NCBI RefSeq assembly: GCF_014203895.1
Contig: NZ_JACHJY010000014.1
Location: 106,194 to 170,193, forward strand
Reading direction: 5' to 3'
Length of the DNA stretch: 64,000 nucleotides
From: Streptomyces nymphaeiformis
GTDB lineage: Bacteria > Actinomycetota > Actinomycetes > Streptomycetales > Streptomycetaceae
Numbering within the stretch: the stretch's first letter is position 1; the number at the start of each line of letters is the position of its first letter. The notes below the pieces were generated by a model, which saw nothing but the letters and a program-made list of their open reading frames with translations, did not search any database and had not been told where the DNA came from. Of the stretch, positions 7,837-15,358 are shown one piece after another. The translations under genes were made by a program, and so were the position numbers.

Positions 7837-9557
7837 TGCCGTCCCGGCTGAGGGCCGTCCCCGGGGTCCGTACCCTGTCCGCGTACCGGCGCGAGTGGCT
7901 GGTCAAGGACCTGGTCGCGGGGGTCGTCCTCACCACGCTGCTGGTCCCGCAGGGCATGGCGTACGCCGAGCTGGCGGGGCTGCCGCCCATCACCGGTCTG
8001 TACACGACCGTCCTGTGTCTTCTCGGGTACGCGGTGTGCGGACCCTCCCGGATCCTGGTGCTGGGCCCCGACTCCTCGCTGGGGCCGATGATCGCCGCGA
8101 CCGTGCTGCCCCTGGTGGCGGCCGACGGGGATCCTGCACGAGCCGTCGCGCTGGCGTCGATGCTCGCCCTGATGGTGGCGGCCGTCATGATCCTCGCCTC
8201 GGTCGCGAAGCTCGGCTTCGTCGCCGACCTGATCTCGAAACCCACGATGATCGGCTACATGAACGGCCTCGCGCTGACCATCCTGATCGGTCAACTGCCC
8301 AAGCTGCTCGGCTTCAAGGTCGAGGCGGACGACCTGGTCGGCGAGCTCACCGGCTTCGTGCGCAGGCTCGGCGAGGGGGCGACGGTGCCGGCCGCCGCCG
8401 CGGTCGGCTGCGGCGGCATCGCCGTGATCCTGGTCCTCCAGCGCTTCCTGCCGAAGGTGCCCGCGGTGCTCGTGATGGTCGTCCTCGCGACCGGTGCCAC
8501 CACCGTCTTCTCCCTGGGCGAGCACGGGGTCTCCCTGGTCGGCGAGCTTCCGAAGGGGTTCCCGCCGTTCACGATCCCGGACGTGCGGCTCGCCGACGTG
8601 TCCCCGCTGCTCGGCGGCGCCCTGGGCATCGCGCTGGTGTCCCTGGCCGACACGATCTCCAACGCCTCGGCCTTCGCTGCCCGCCAGGGGCAGGAGGTGC
8701 ACGGCAATCAGGAGATGGCCGCGATCGGCGTGGCCAACCTGGCGGCCGGCCTCTTCCAGGGCTTCCCGGTCAGCACCAGCGGATCCCGTACGGCGGTGGC
8801 GGAGCGCGCGGGGGCCAGGAGCCAGCTGACCGGAGTCGTGGGAGCGGTCCTCATCGTCCTCATGCTCGTGCTGGTGCCGGGCCTTTTCCGCAACCTCCCC
8901 CAACCGGCCCTCGCCGCCGTCGTCATCACCGCGTCGCTGTCGCTGGCGGACGTCCCTGGTGTCGTGCGGCTGTGGCGGCAGCGCCGGACGGAGTTCCTGC
9001 TGTGTTGCGCGGCGTTCCTCGGCGTGACTCTGGTGGGCGTACTCGCCGGGATCGCCGTCGCGGTGGCGCTGTCCGTCCTGAACGTCTTCCGCCGCGCCTG
9101 GTGGCCGTACCACACCGTGCTGGGCCGGGTGCGGGATCTGGAGGGCTACCACGACATCCGGTCCCACCCGGCGGCCCAGCGGTTGCCCGGCCTGGTCATC
9201 TACCGGTTCGACGCCCCACTGATCTTCGCGAACGCCCGGGCCTTCCGCGACGAGATCAGGCGCCTGGCCGGCGCGGATCCGCAGCCGAGCTGGATCGTGG
9301 TCGCGGCGGAGCCCATGACCGACGTGGACACCACCGCGGCGGACATGCTGGAGGAGCTCGACGAGACGCTCGACGCGAAGGGCGTGCACCTGGTGTTCGC
9401 CGAACTCAAGGACCCCGTACGGCGCAAGCTCGAACGGTACGGGCTCACCCGCACGCTCGATCCCCGGCGGTTCTTCCCCACCGTGGAGGCGGCCGTCGCC
9501 GCCTACCTCCGGAACACGGGGGCGGAGTGGACGCCCGGGGCCGACGAGGACCGGTGA
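7836..9557 (+). CDS. SulP-family anion transporter with STAS domain
   Basis: 573-residue membrane protein for sulfate, bicarbonate or another inorganic anion. The SulP membrane domain spans residues 1-430 (LVPQGMAYAELAGLPPITGLY, GPDSSLGPMI, VSLADTISNASAFA, FPVSTSGSRTAVAE). A cytoplasmic STAS domain follows (PGLVIYRFDAPLIFANA, DVDTTAADMLEELD). The length is normal for bacterial SulP. Its start codon overlaps the stop of the preceding ATPase remnant (TGATG), so it depends on read-through translation from upstream unless it has its own start signals. It converges with the flavoprotein gene downstream. Confidence 0.93.
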   Translation: MPSRLRAVPGVRTLSAYRREWLVKDLVAGVVLTTLLVPQGMAYAELAGLPPITGLYTTVLCLLGYAVCGPSRILVLGPDSSLGPMIAATVLPLVAADGDPARAVALASMLALMVAAVMILASVAKLGFVADLISKPTMIGYMNGLALTILIGQLPKLLGFKVEADDLVGELTGFVRRLGEGATVPAAAAVGCGGIAVILVLQRFLPKVPAVLVMVVLATGATTVFSLGEHGVSLVGELPKGFPPFTIPDVRLADVSPLLGGALGIALVSLADTISNASAFAARQGQEVHGNQEMAAIGVANLAAGLFQGFPVSTSGSRTAVAERAGARSQLTGVVGAVLIVLMLVLVPGLFRNLPQPALAAVVITASLSLADVPGVVRLWRQRRTEFLLCCAAFLGVTLVGVLAGIAVAVALSVLNVFRRAWWPYHTVLGRVRDLEGYHDIRSHPAAQRLPGLVIYRFDAPLIFANARAFRDEIRRLAGADPQPSWIVVAAEPMTDVDTTAADMLEELDETLDAKGVHLVFAELKDPVRRKLERYGLTRTLDPRRFFPTVEAAVAAYLRNTGAEWTPGADEDR

Positions 9558-9589
9558 GACGGCTTCCGTACGGGATGGCGGTGCCGGAT

Positions 9590-9621
9590 ACCCGTCTCGC
9601 GTCGCGGCCCGCGCGACGGGT
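9590..9621. terminator. Hairpin between convergent SulP and flavoprotein genes
   Basis: ACCCGTC (9590-9596) pairs with GACGGGT (9615-9621), with further CCGG/CCGG pairing outside. It lies in the 85-bp gap between two converging genes and could serve both. Confidence 0.4.
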
Positions 9622-9642
9622 GCCGGTCACACCGGGCACGGG

Positions 9643-10977
9643 CTATCGCCGCGGTACGGGGACGAGGCGCAGGAGGGCGTGGAGGACGGCGTCGACGGTG
9701 TCCTGCGCGGGCTCGTCGCTGACATGGGTCAGCAGGCGGGCCAGGACCCGCAGGAGATGCGGCGACGCCATCACCCGGGGGTGGAGGATCGGCCGGTAGC
9801 CGAACCGGGAGAAGAGCAGATCGCCCGCGAGGTTCCCGAGCCGGTAGTAGCGCGCCCATCGGCGCTGGATCTCGGCCGGGTACTGGTGCAGCGCGTGTTC
9901 CCGGCGCGGCCCGGCCGGCCGGGCCAGCGCCAGGGCGATGGTCTCCGCCGCCACCTCGGCGGCCTCCATCGCCTGGGCGATGCCCTCGCCGCTCCACGGG
10001 CTGACCATGCCGGCGCTGTCGCCCACGAGCAGCAGGCCCCGGCGGTACTGCGGTCGCCGGTTCAGCCCCATCGGCAGCGGCGCGCTGCGCAAGGGGGAAT
10101 CGGCGTTCCCTTCGTGCACGCCCCACTCCTCGGGCAGGCGGGGCAGCCAGTGTTCCAGCGCCGCCTTCAGGTCCACGGGCCGGCGCCGCCGCTGCTGCGG
10201 CAGGGCGCCGAGGCCCACGTTGACCCGGCCGTCCCCCATGGGGAACACCCATCCGTATCCGGGCAGGTCGAGTCCGGTGCGGGGACAGCGCAGGTCGGCC
10301 CACAGCTCCAGGTAGGGGTCGTGGGTGCGGGCCTCGCTGCGGTAGTACCGGCGGGCGGCCGCCGCGACGGGTCGCTTCGCGTCCCGTTCGAACCCGAGGC
10401 CGAGAGCCGTACGCGCCGAGGCGCCGTCGGCCGCGACCACCAAAGGGGCCAGGTAGCGGACCGGCTCCGCGTCCGGCCCGCGGGAGGCGGTCACGCCCAT
10501 GACGTACCCCGCCCGGTCGGTCAGGGTGCCCGTCACCTTCACATGGGTGCGCAGGCGCGCTCCGGTGGCGCTCGCACGGGCGGCGAGCAAGTCGTCGAAG
10601 TCGTGCCGGCTGCGGGTGAGCCCGAAGTCGGGAAGGGCGCCCAGGCGCGGCCAGTCCAGCTCCACCTGGTGGCCGCCGCAGACCCAGCGCATTCCCTTGT
10701 TGCGCATCCAGCCCGGCGCGTCGATGTCGATGCCCAGCCGCACCAACTGGTGCACGCCGCGCGGGGTCAGCCCGTCACCGCACACCTTCTCCCGCGGGAA
10801 ACCGCTCTTCTCCAGGAGCAGCACGTCCACACCGGCTCGCGCCAGGTGCACCGCGGCGGCGGAACCAGCCGGTCCCGCCCCCACCACGATGACCTGCGCC
10901 TCCTCGTCACCGGCGCCTTCAGATCCCCCACGGCCGCCGTCACGACCCCCGCCGTTCCCGTCACTTTTGGTGATCAC
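9643..10977 (-). CDS. Geranylgeranyl reductase-family FAD-dependent oxidoreductase
   Basis: 444-residue flavoprotein of the p-hydroxybenzoate hydroxylase fold. The FAD dinucleotide motif is VIVVGAGPAGSAAA at about residue 30, the family motif CGDGLTPRG is at about 66, and the second FAD motif LLVGDSAGMVSPWSGEGI is at about 310. Members reduce isoprenoid double bonds (phytyl or archaeal-type lipids, menaquinone side chains) or oxidise small molecules; the substrate here is not readable. The first in-frame start is GTG at 10977. The Gly-rich first 25 residues look dispensable, so a later start is possible. It is monocistronic, converging on SulP. Confidence 0.88.
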   Translation of the reverse strand: MITKSDGNGGGRDGGRGGSEGAGDEEAQVIVVGAGPAGSAAAVHLARAGVDVLLLEKSGFPREKVCGDGLTPRGVHQLVRLGIDIDAPGWMRNKGMRWVCGGHQVELDWPRLGALPDFGLTRSRHDFDDLLAARASATGARLRTHVKVTGTLTDRAGYVMGVTASRGPDAEPVRYLAPLVVAADGASARTALGLGFERDAKRPVAAAARRYYRSEARTHDPYLELWADLRCPRTGLDLPGYGWVFPMGDGRVNVGLGALPQQRRRRPVDLKAALEHWLPRLPEEWGVHEGNADSPLRSAPLPMGLNRRPQYRRGLLLVGDSAGMVSPWSGEGIAQAMEAAEVAAETIALALARPAGPRREHALHQYPAEIQRRWARYYRLGNLAGDLLFSRFGYRPILHPRVMASPHLLRVLARLLTHVSDEPAQDTVDAVLHALLRLVPVPRR

Positions 10978-11109
10978 CCCCCTACTATGCCCGCCGCAGG
11001 GCGCCGGCAGTCCGTGCGGCGCGGCGGAGGACCAGGGTCCGCCCGACGGAGCAGGACCGGACAGACCCCATGCCGTGTCCCCCGGTTCAGGCCCGGCTCG
11101 CCCTCCGGA

Positions 11110-11213
11110 TCACGGGCCGAAGACGCAGGCCGGCATCCCGGGCGAGTAGCCGTCCTCGGCGACGGTCGGGGGGCCGATCCACCAGTCGTAGACGTAGCTG
11201 CCGTCGCTGAGCC
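11110..11213 (-). pseudogene. C-terminal fragment of an unidentified protein
   Basis: The minus strand reads about 33 codons (LSDGSYVYDWWIGPPTVAED ... CVFGP) ending at TGA 11112-11110. The frame is closed upstream by a TAG at about 11214, exactly where the plus-strand SARP remnant begins. The composition (Trp, Tyr, Cys, Gly-Pro) looks like a secreted protein tail. I do not recognise the family. Confidence 0.4.
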
Positions 11214-12757
11214 TCTATGAGCGCCGCCTGGGGTTACCGGAAGGGGAGTTACGGGTCGCCCGGCGCGAGCTGCTGGCCGCCGAGGCCGCGCGGAACGTCG
11301 CCACCGCCATCGCTTCGGCAGCCGCAGAGTCAGCCGCGGTCGCTCGGGCAGCCGCTCAGCCGGCCGCACCGGCAGCGCCCCGCGCCGGTCCGCCCGACGA
11401 CCGCCGGGCTGCCGCCCGCGCCGAGCGACTTCAGCGGACGCGCCGACGACGTGGACGGACTCCGCACCCTGCTGGCAGGCCCGGTGTCTGCGCCCGTGCT
11501 GGTATCCGGGCCGCCCGGCGTCGGCAAGACCACCCTGGCTCTGCGGGTGGGACATGCGACGGTCGACCGGTTCCCCGACGGGCATCTCTTCGCCGATCTG
11601 CGGGGCACCCAGGCCGATGCCGGCCCCGCCGCCGCGCTCCACACCCTGCTGTCCGGACTCGGCGTCCCGGACCAGCGGATCCCGGCCGACATCGGGGCGC
11701 GCTCCGGACTCCTGCGCCCCCTCCTCGCCGAGCGGCGGATGCCCCTCGTCCTCGACGACGCCGCGAGCAAGGCCCAGGTCAGACCGCTCCTGCCGGGCCG
11801 CGGCGGCTCCCGGGCGCTGGTCACCAGCCGCTCGCGCCTCTCCGGACTCGCCGGGGTCCACCGCCTCACCCTTGACCCACTGCCCGAGCAGGACGCACGA
11901 CACCTGCTCGCCACCTGCGGCGGGCTGCCCCTGGCCGTCTCCCCGACCTGGAGCCTGGCGCACCTGTCGGCGCGGCTCCGGGACGAGCGCACCCGGCTGT
12001 CCCTGCTCAAGGCCGGGGACAACGACGTCCGGCAGGCCTTCGCCTGCACCTACCGGCATCTGACGCCCCTGCAGGCGCGGCTCTTCCGCCTCCTCCCGCT
12101 CGTACCGTCCCGGCATGCCGGGACGGAGGCCGCTGCGGCCCTCCTCGGCCGCGACGGGCGGCATGCCGCCGCGGTGCTCGACGGCCTGGCCGAGGCCGGG
12201 CTGCTCACCCCCGCCCCCGTGCCCGGCCGCTGGCAGATCCATGATCTGCTGCGGTTGTACGCCACCGAGCAGTCCGCCGCGCAAAACCGGCCCGCGGCTC
12301 GGACCGCGGCGGCCCAGCGGCTGCACCCACTGGCACCGGGCCGCCGGTGCGCTGTCACCCGCCTCGGGGGATGGCCCGAGGAGGCGACAGCGGCGCTGGG
12401 CCGGGCACGGGAGATCTGGACCGGTCTCGGCAGTCCGCGCGGGATCGCCATGGCCGACTATCGCACCGCCGTCGCCTACGCCGACCAAGGTCGCCACACG
12501 GAGGCACTGGCCACCGCGCGGGCGGCGCTCGATGCGTTCCACGCACTCGATGACGCCTGGGGCCCGCCGGCGCCCACCAGGTCATCGGCCGCGCGCTGGA
12601 GGGGCTCGGCCGCCAGGCCGAGGCAGCCGCAGCGTACCGGCACGCCGTCGACCTGTTCACCGCCGTCACCGACGCCCGCCGGGCCGAGCAGACCGCGCCG
12701 GCGCTGCGGGCGATGGAAGAAGGGGCCGGCCCCTGCCCCACCGCCCCGTTCCTCTGA
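11214..12757 (+). pseudogene. Decayed SARP / NB-ARC / TPR regulator (AfsR-like)
   Basis: It begins inside the end of a BTAD domain (YERRLGLPEGELRVARREL) in one frame. It then shifts to the NB-ARC frame at about 11400 (PSDFSGRADDVDGLRTLL, Walker A SGPPGVGKTTLA, LVLDD, ALVTSRSRL, GGLPLAV). About 25 residues are missing between ARHLLA and CGGLPLAV, and a larger block between the winged helix (RHLTPLQARLFRLLPL) and the TPR part (GRAREIWTGLGSPRG). A second frameshift near 12560 moves the last TPR into a new frame (AHQVIGRALEGLGRQAEAAA ... APFL, stop at 12757). The winged HTH that defines SARPs is absent. Once a pathway regulator, now clearly non-functional. Confidence 0.85.
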
Positions 12758-12839
12758 CCGCACCTGCCTGTTGCGCCGCGGGATCCGGAAGGGGCCGTGT
12801 CAGCTGTCGAGACGGTCCTGCCCCGGGCGCTCGGTCGTC

Positions 12840-13799
12840 TCAGCCGTGCAGGTGCGGGCCCTGGTGGCTCACCAGGGACAGCCAGTCGCGGTTGGTCGCC
12901 CTGCCGGTGACGGGGAGTCCCCGTTCGGCCTGGTAGATGCGCAGCACGTCCTCCGTCTCGGAGGTGAAGGTGCCGCTCACCACGGTCGGATGGCCGGCAC
13001 CGGTGAGGAGCGACTGGAGTGCCTCGACCGCCGGACCGTAGTCGCCCCCACCGAGGGGGACGACGAGCCTCGGCCAGGTCTGGGGGCCGACGCGGCCGTC
13101 CCGGACGAGGCCGAGGGACCTCTGGAAGTCGGTGATCGCGGTGACGGTGGTTTGGTCGACGGTGCCGGTCACCTCCACCTCGTGGCCCTTCGCCTGGAGC
13201 AGGTACTGCACCGTGCGGGCCTCCCACAGCACGTCGCCGAGGCGCACGACCGGCCAGTCGTCGCGCACGGCCACCATGTCGGCTCCGCCTGTGCCCGTGC
13301 CGGTGCCGGGCGGGGCGATCACCGGCCGCAGCCAGAGTCCCGCCGCGAAAGCCCCGCAGGCGAACAGGAACCACAGAATCCGGCGTACCGACACCGGGAC
13401 GGCTACGGGTACGGCGACAGCGGCCGGCCTCGCGACCGCAACCGCGCCCGGGGCGCCGGAGCCCATCGCCTCGCCTGGCGCCTGCGGCACGCGCGCGCGT
13501 GGCACGCGTCGCGCCTCCTGGGCCGCGCGGGCGAGCAGCAGCGCCTCGCCCAGCTCGCCGTCCGGTGCTTCGAGGGCCTCGTGCAGGGCCTCGACGACCG
13601 GCGGCGGGGCGGCCATCGGCCGCCCGGGGTTCAGATAGCGGGACATGGTCGCCTGATCGACCCCGGCCCGGCGGGCCAGGGCCTTCTGTGTGGGACGCAC
13701 CCCGGGGCATCCCTCCCACCACGCCCGGAGTACGGAGGTGAGCGCCGCGGCCGGATCGATCAGGGCGGGTTCCTCCGCGCCGGCCCGTGTGCGGTCCAT
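12840..13799 (-). CDS. XRE regulator with membrane anchor and two peptidoglycan-binding domains
   Basis: 319 residues. An N-terminal HTH covers residues 25-60 (PTQKALARRAGVDQATMSRYL), followed by a linker rich in Ala/Val/Pro. A single membrane helix is at about 170-195 (ILWFLFACGAFAAGLWL). Two extracytoplasmic PG_binding_1 repeats follow (VQYLLQAKGHEVEVTG ... AITDFQRSLGL and VEALQSLLTGAGHPTVV ... VLRIYQAERGL). This topology suggests a one-component membrane sensor coupling cell-wall state to DNA binding. ATG at 13799 begins immediately before the HTH domain; an in-frame ATG 8 codons upstream is possible. It is transcribed away from a secreted M15-like protein, which may be its target. Confidence 0.82.
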   Translation of the reverse strand: MDRTRAGAEEPALIDPAAALTSVLRAWWEGCPGVRPTQKALARRAGVDQATMSRYLNPGRPMAAPPPVVEALHEALEAPDGELGEALLLARAAQEARRVPRARVPQAPGEAMGSGAPGAVAVARPAAVAVPVAVPVSVRRILWFLFACGAFAAGLWLRPVIAPPGTGTGTGGADMVAVRDDWPVVRLGDVLWEARTVQYLLQAKGHEVEVTGTVDQTTVTAITDFQRSLGLVRDGRVGPQTWPRLVVPLGGGDYGPAVEALQSLLTGAGHPTVVSGTFTSETEDVLRIYQAERGLPVTGRATNRDWLSLVSHQGPHLHG

Positions 13800-13841
13800 G
13801 TCGCATCCCCTATGCATGTGCATCGTCGCAGGCCAGCCGGG

Positions 13842-13865
13842 TGCATCCATGCGTGCATGGACGCA
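13842..13865. promoter_or_regulatory. GCAT-rich near-palindrome upstream of the XRE gene
   Basis: A 24-bp imperfect palindrome built on TGCATCCATG and CATGGACGCA lies 43 bp upstream of the XRE start, with further GCAT motifs at 13803-13823. It is a plausible autoregulatory operator. No experimental analogue is known to me. Confidence 0.4.
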
Positions 13866-14069
13866 TGAGCGCTGGCGGGTGCCGAGGCTAGCGGCCCGGG
13901 GCCTCGGCGCGGCACGGTGTGCGGGCCGGGAGGGTGTCACCGCTCCCGGCGTCCCGACCGCTCCCGCCGCGGTACGTCCGCGTGCCGCCGTTCCGATGCG
14001 GGGGACGACTTCATCTCCGCGCCTCACCCGAACCGGTGAGGTGGCGTGTTGACGAAAGGACAGACAGTC

Positions 14070-14567
14070 ATGCGCAAGTGGACCGGCCCCACCCTCCTCG
14101 CCGCCGCGGTCACCGCCCCGCTCCTCGCGGTCGCGCCATCCGCCGACGCGGCCCCCGCCAAGTACACCCACTCGGCCGCCTCCCAGCAGTTCCGCGCGGC
14201 GGGTGTCTCCTGGACGTCGAGCAAGAACTGCTCGGACTGGAACCGGAAGGGCTGTACGTCCTTCACGAACATCAACCGGGCGACCGTCGCCGGGGCCATC
14301 GCCTTCAAGAAGGCGAGCCGCTGCACAGTGGTCATCACCGGCGGCACCGAGGTCGGTCACAGCACCCGGGGCACGTACACCCACCGCAGCGGCTACAAGG
14401 TCGACATGTCGGTACGGACGTCCTGCCTCGACACGTACATCACGAAGCACTACAAGAAGGCCGGCACGCGCGGCGACGGGGCCCGGCTCTACAAGTCCCC
14501 GAACGGCAACGTGTACGCCCGCGAGAAGCACCACTGGGACATCACGTACTACAACGGCAAGGTCTGA
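14070..14567 (+). CDS. Secreted M15/hedgehog-fold-like protein
   Basis: 165 residues. A Sec signal peptide is at residues 1-27 (MRKWTG, hydrophobic core LLAAAVTAPLLAVA, cleavage near ADAAPA). The mature part holds a pattern like the zinc site of D-Ala-D-Ala carboxypeptidase/hedgehog folds: H in YTHRSGYKVDM, the Asp six residues on, and H-W-D in KHHWDITY. Two or more Cys may form a disulfide. Cell-wall peptidase activity is inferred from this pattern; it could also be a non-enzymatic binder. ATG at 14070 follows GAAAGGACAG. It is divergent from the XRE/peptidoglycan-binding regulator, which fits a cell-wall role. Confidence 0.65.
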   Translation: MRKWTGPTLLAAAVTAPLLAVAPSADAAPAKYTHSAASQQFRAAGVSWTSSKNCSDWNRKGCTSFTNINRATVAGAIAFKKASRCTVVITGGTEVGHSTRGTYTHRSGYKVDMSVRTSCLDTYITKHYKKAGTRGDGARLYKSPNGNVYAREKHHWDITYYNGKV

Positions 14568-14585
14568 CCGGCCGTCACCGGGGCT

Positions 14586-14602
14586 GGGACCGGTCCGGTC
14601 CC
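14586..14602 (+). terminator. Hairpin after the M15-like gene
   Basis: GGGACCG-GTC-CGGTCCC forms a 7-bp perfect stem 18 bp after the stop, followed by alternating CCCCGG runs. Confidence 0.5.
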
Positions 14603-14705
14603 GGCCCCGGCCCCGGCCCCGGTCGCAGAACGCCCGTCCGGTGCGGACAGTCGACCGTTCGTGCACGACGAACCTGAACCCCGACCGAAAGGATTGAAGA
14701 AATAT

Positions 14706-14719
14706 GTAGATCGGTCTAC
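14706..14719. promoter_or_regulatory. TetR operator, copy 1 (upstream of its own gene)
   Basis: GTAGATCGGTCTAC lies 9 bp before the TetR start codon. Its core TAGATCGGTCTA is the exact reverse complement of the core in the second copy at 15332-15345. This strongly suggests one protein, the adjacent TetR, binds both. Confidence 0.75.
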
Positions 14720-14728
14720 CGTGGCCGC

Positions 14729-15286
14729 ATGGGAGTGAAGGGCGCCGAGACGCGGGACCGCATGCTGGACGCGACGCAGGAGTTGATCGAGACCGGAGGG
14801 TACTTCGGCGCCGGACTCAACCAGGTGATCGCGGCCAGTGGCACGCCTCGCGGCTCGCTGTACTTCCACTTCCCCGGCGGCAAGGACCAGTTGGTCGGCG
14901 AGTCCGTCCGGCGGGCCGGACGGACCATCGGCGATGCGCTGGAAGGCCTGGCCGACTCCAGTGCGTCGGCGGCGGAGTTCGTCGACGCGGTGCTGCGGAG
15001 CCTGGGAGACCGGCTGGAGGAGTCGGGGTGGCGCAAGGGGTGTCCGGTGGCCACCGTCGCATTGGAGACGGCCTCCACCAACGACCCGTTGCAGGAAGCC
15101 TGTTCCGAGGTCTATGCCTCATGGGAAGCGACCCTGCGCGCACGGCTGACGGGCCGCCCGGACGCCGACGACCTCGCCGTTCTGATCCTCGCCCTCGTGG
15201 AGGGAGCGCTCCTACTGGCCCGGACGCATCGCAGCAGGGAGCCGCTGGACGGGGTCGCCCGCCAGATCGGCGTCCTGCTGCGCTGA
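14729..15286 (+). CDS. TetR/AcrR-family regulator (LmrA/YxaF-like)
   Basis: 185-residue repressor. The N-terminal HTH is at residues 8-55 (RDRMLDATQELIETGGYFGAGLN, PRGSLYFHFPGGKDQLV). The C-terminal domain carries the GCPVATVALE motif typical of the LmrA/YxaF-like subgroup. ATG at 14729 is only 9 bp from the operator copy, implying strong autorepression. A rho-independent-type hairpin (15291-15314) ends its transcript, and the target gene 15359-17044 follows with its own operator copy. The ligand is unknown. Confidence 0.92.
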   Translation: MGVKGAETRDRMLDATQELIETGGYFGAGLNQVIAASGTPRGSLYFHFPGGKDQLVGESVRRAGRTIGDALEGLADSSASAAEFVDAVLRSLGDRLEESGWRKGCPVATVALETASTNDPLQEACSEVYASWEATLRARLTGRPDADDLAVLILALVEGALLLARTHRSREPLDGVARQIGVLLR

Positions 15287-15290
15287 CATG

Positions 15291-15314
15291 GCCCGCCGTA
15301 ACCGGCGGGCTCTT
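15291..15314 (+). terminator. Rho-independent terminator after TetR gene
   Basis: GCCCGCCG-TAAC-CGGCGGGC has an 8-bp stem and 4-nt loop, followed by TCTTT. It starts 4 bp after the TetR stop and separates it from the next promoter. Confidence 0.8.
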
Positions 15315-15331
15315 TACTGTCTCAAAAATAT

Positions 15332-15345
15332 GTAGACCGATCTAT
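15332..15345. promoter_or_regulatory. TetR operator, copy 2 (upstream of SDR-hydrolase fusion)
   Basis: GTAGACCGATCTAT has the same 12-bp core as copy 1 in the opposite orientation. It ends 3 bp before the GGAG Shine-Dalgarno (15349-15352) of the next gene, so a bound repressor would block initiation. Confidence 0.75.
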
Positions 15346-15358
15346 TATGGAGTTGCCC

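Noticed and set aside
12840..14666. 608-codon minus-strand frame across the M15-like gene
   Set aside because: The similarity (HTH, helix, PG-binding repeats) begins at 13799; upstream sequence is the antisense of the secreted protein.
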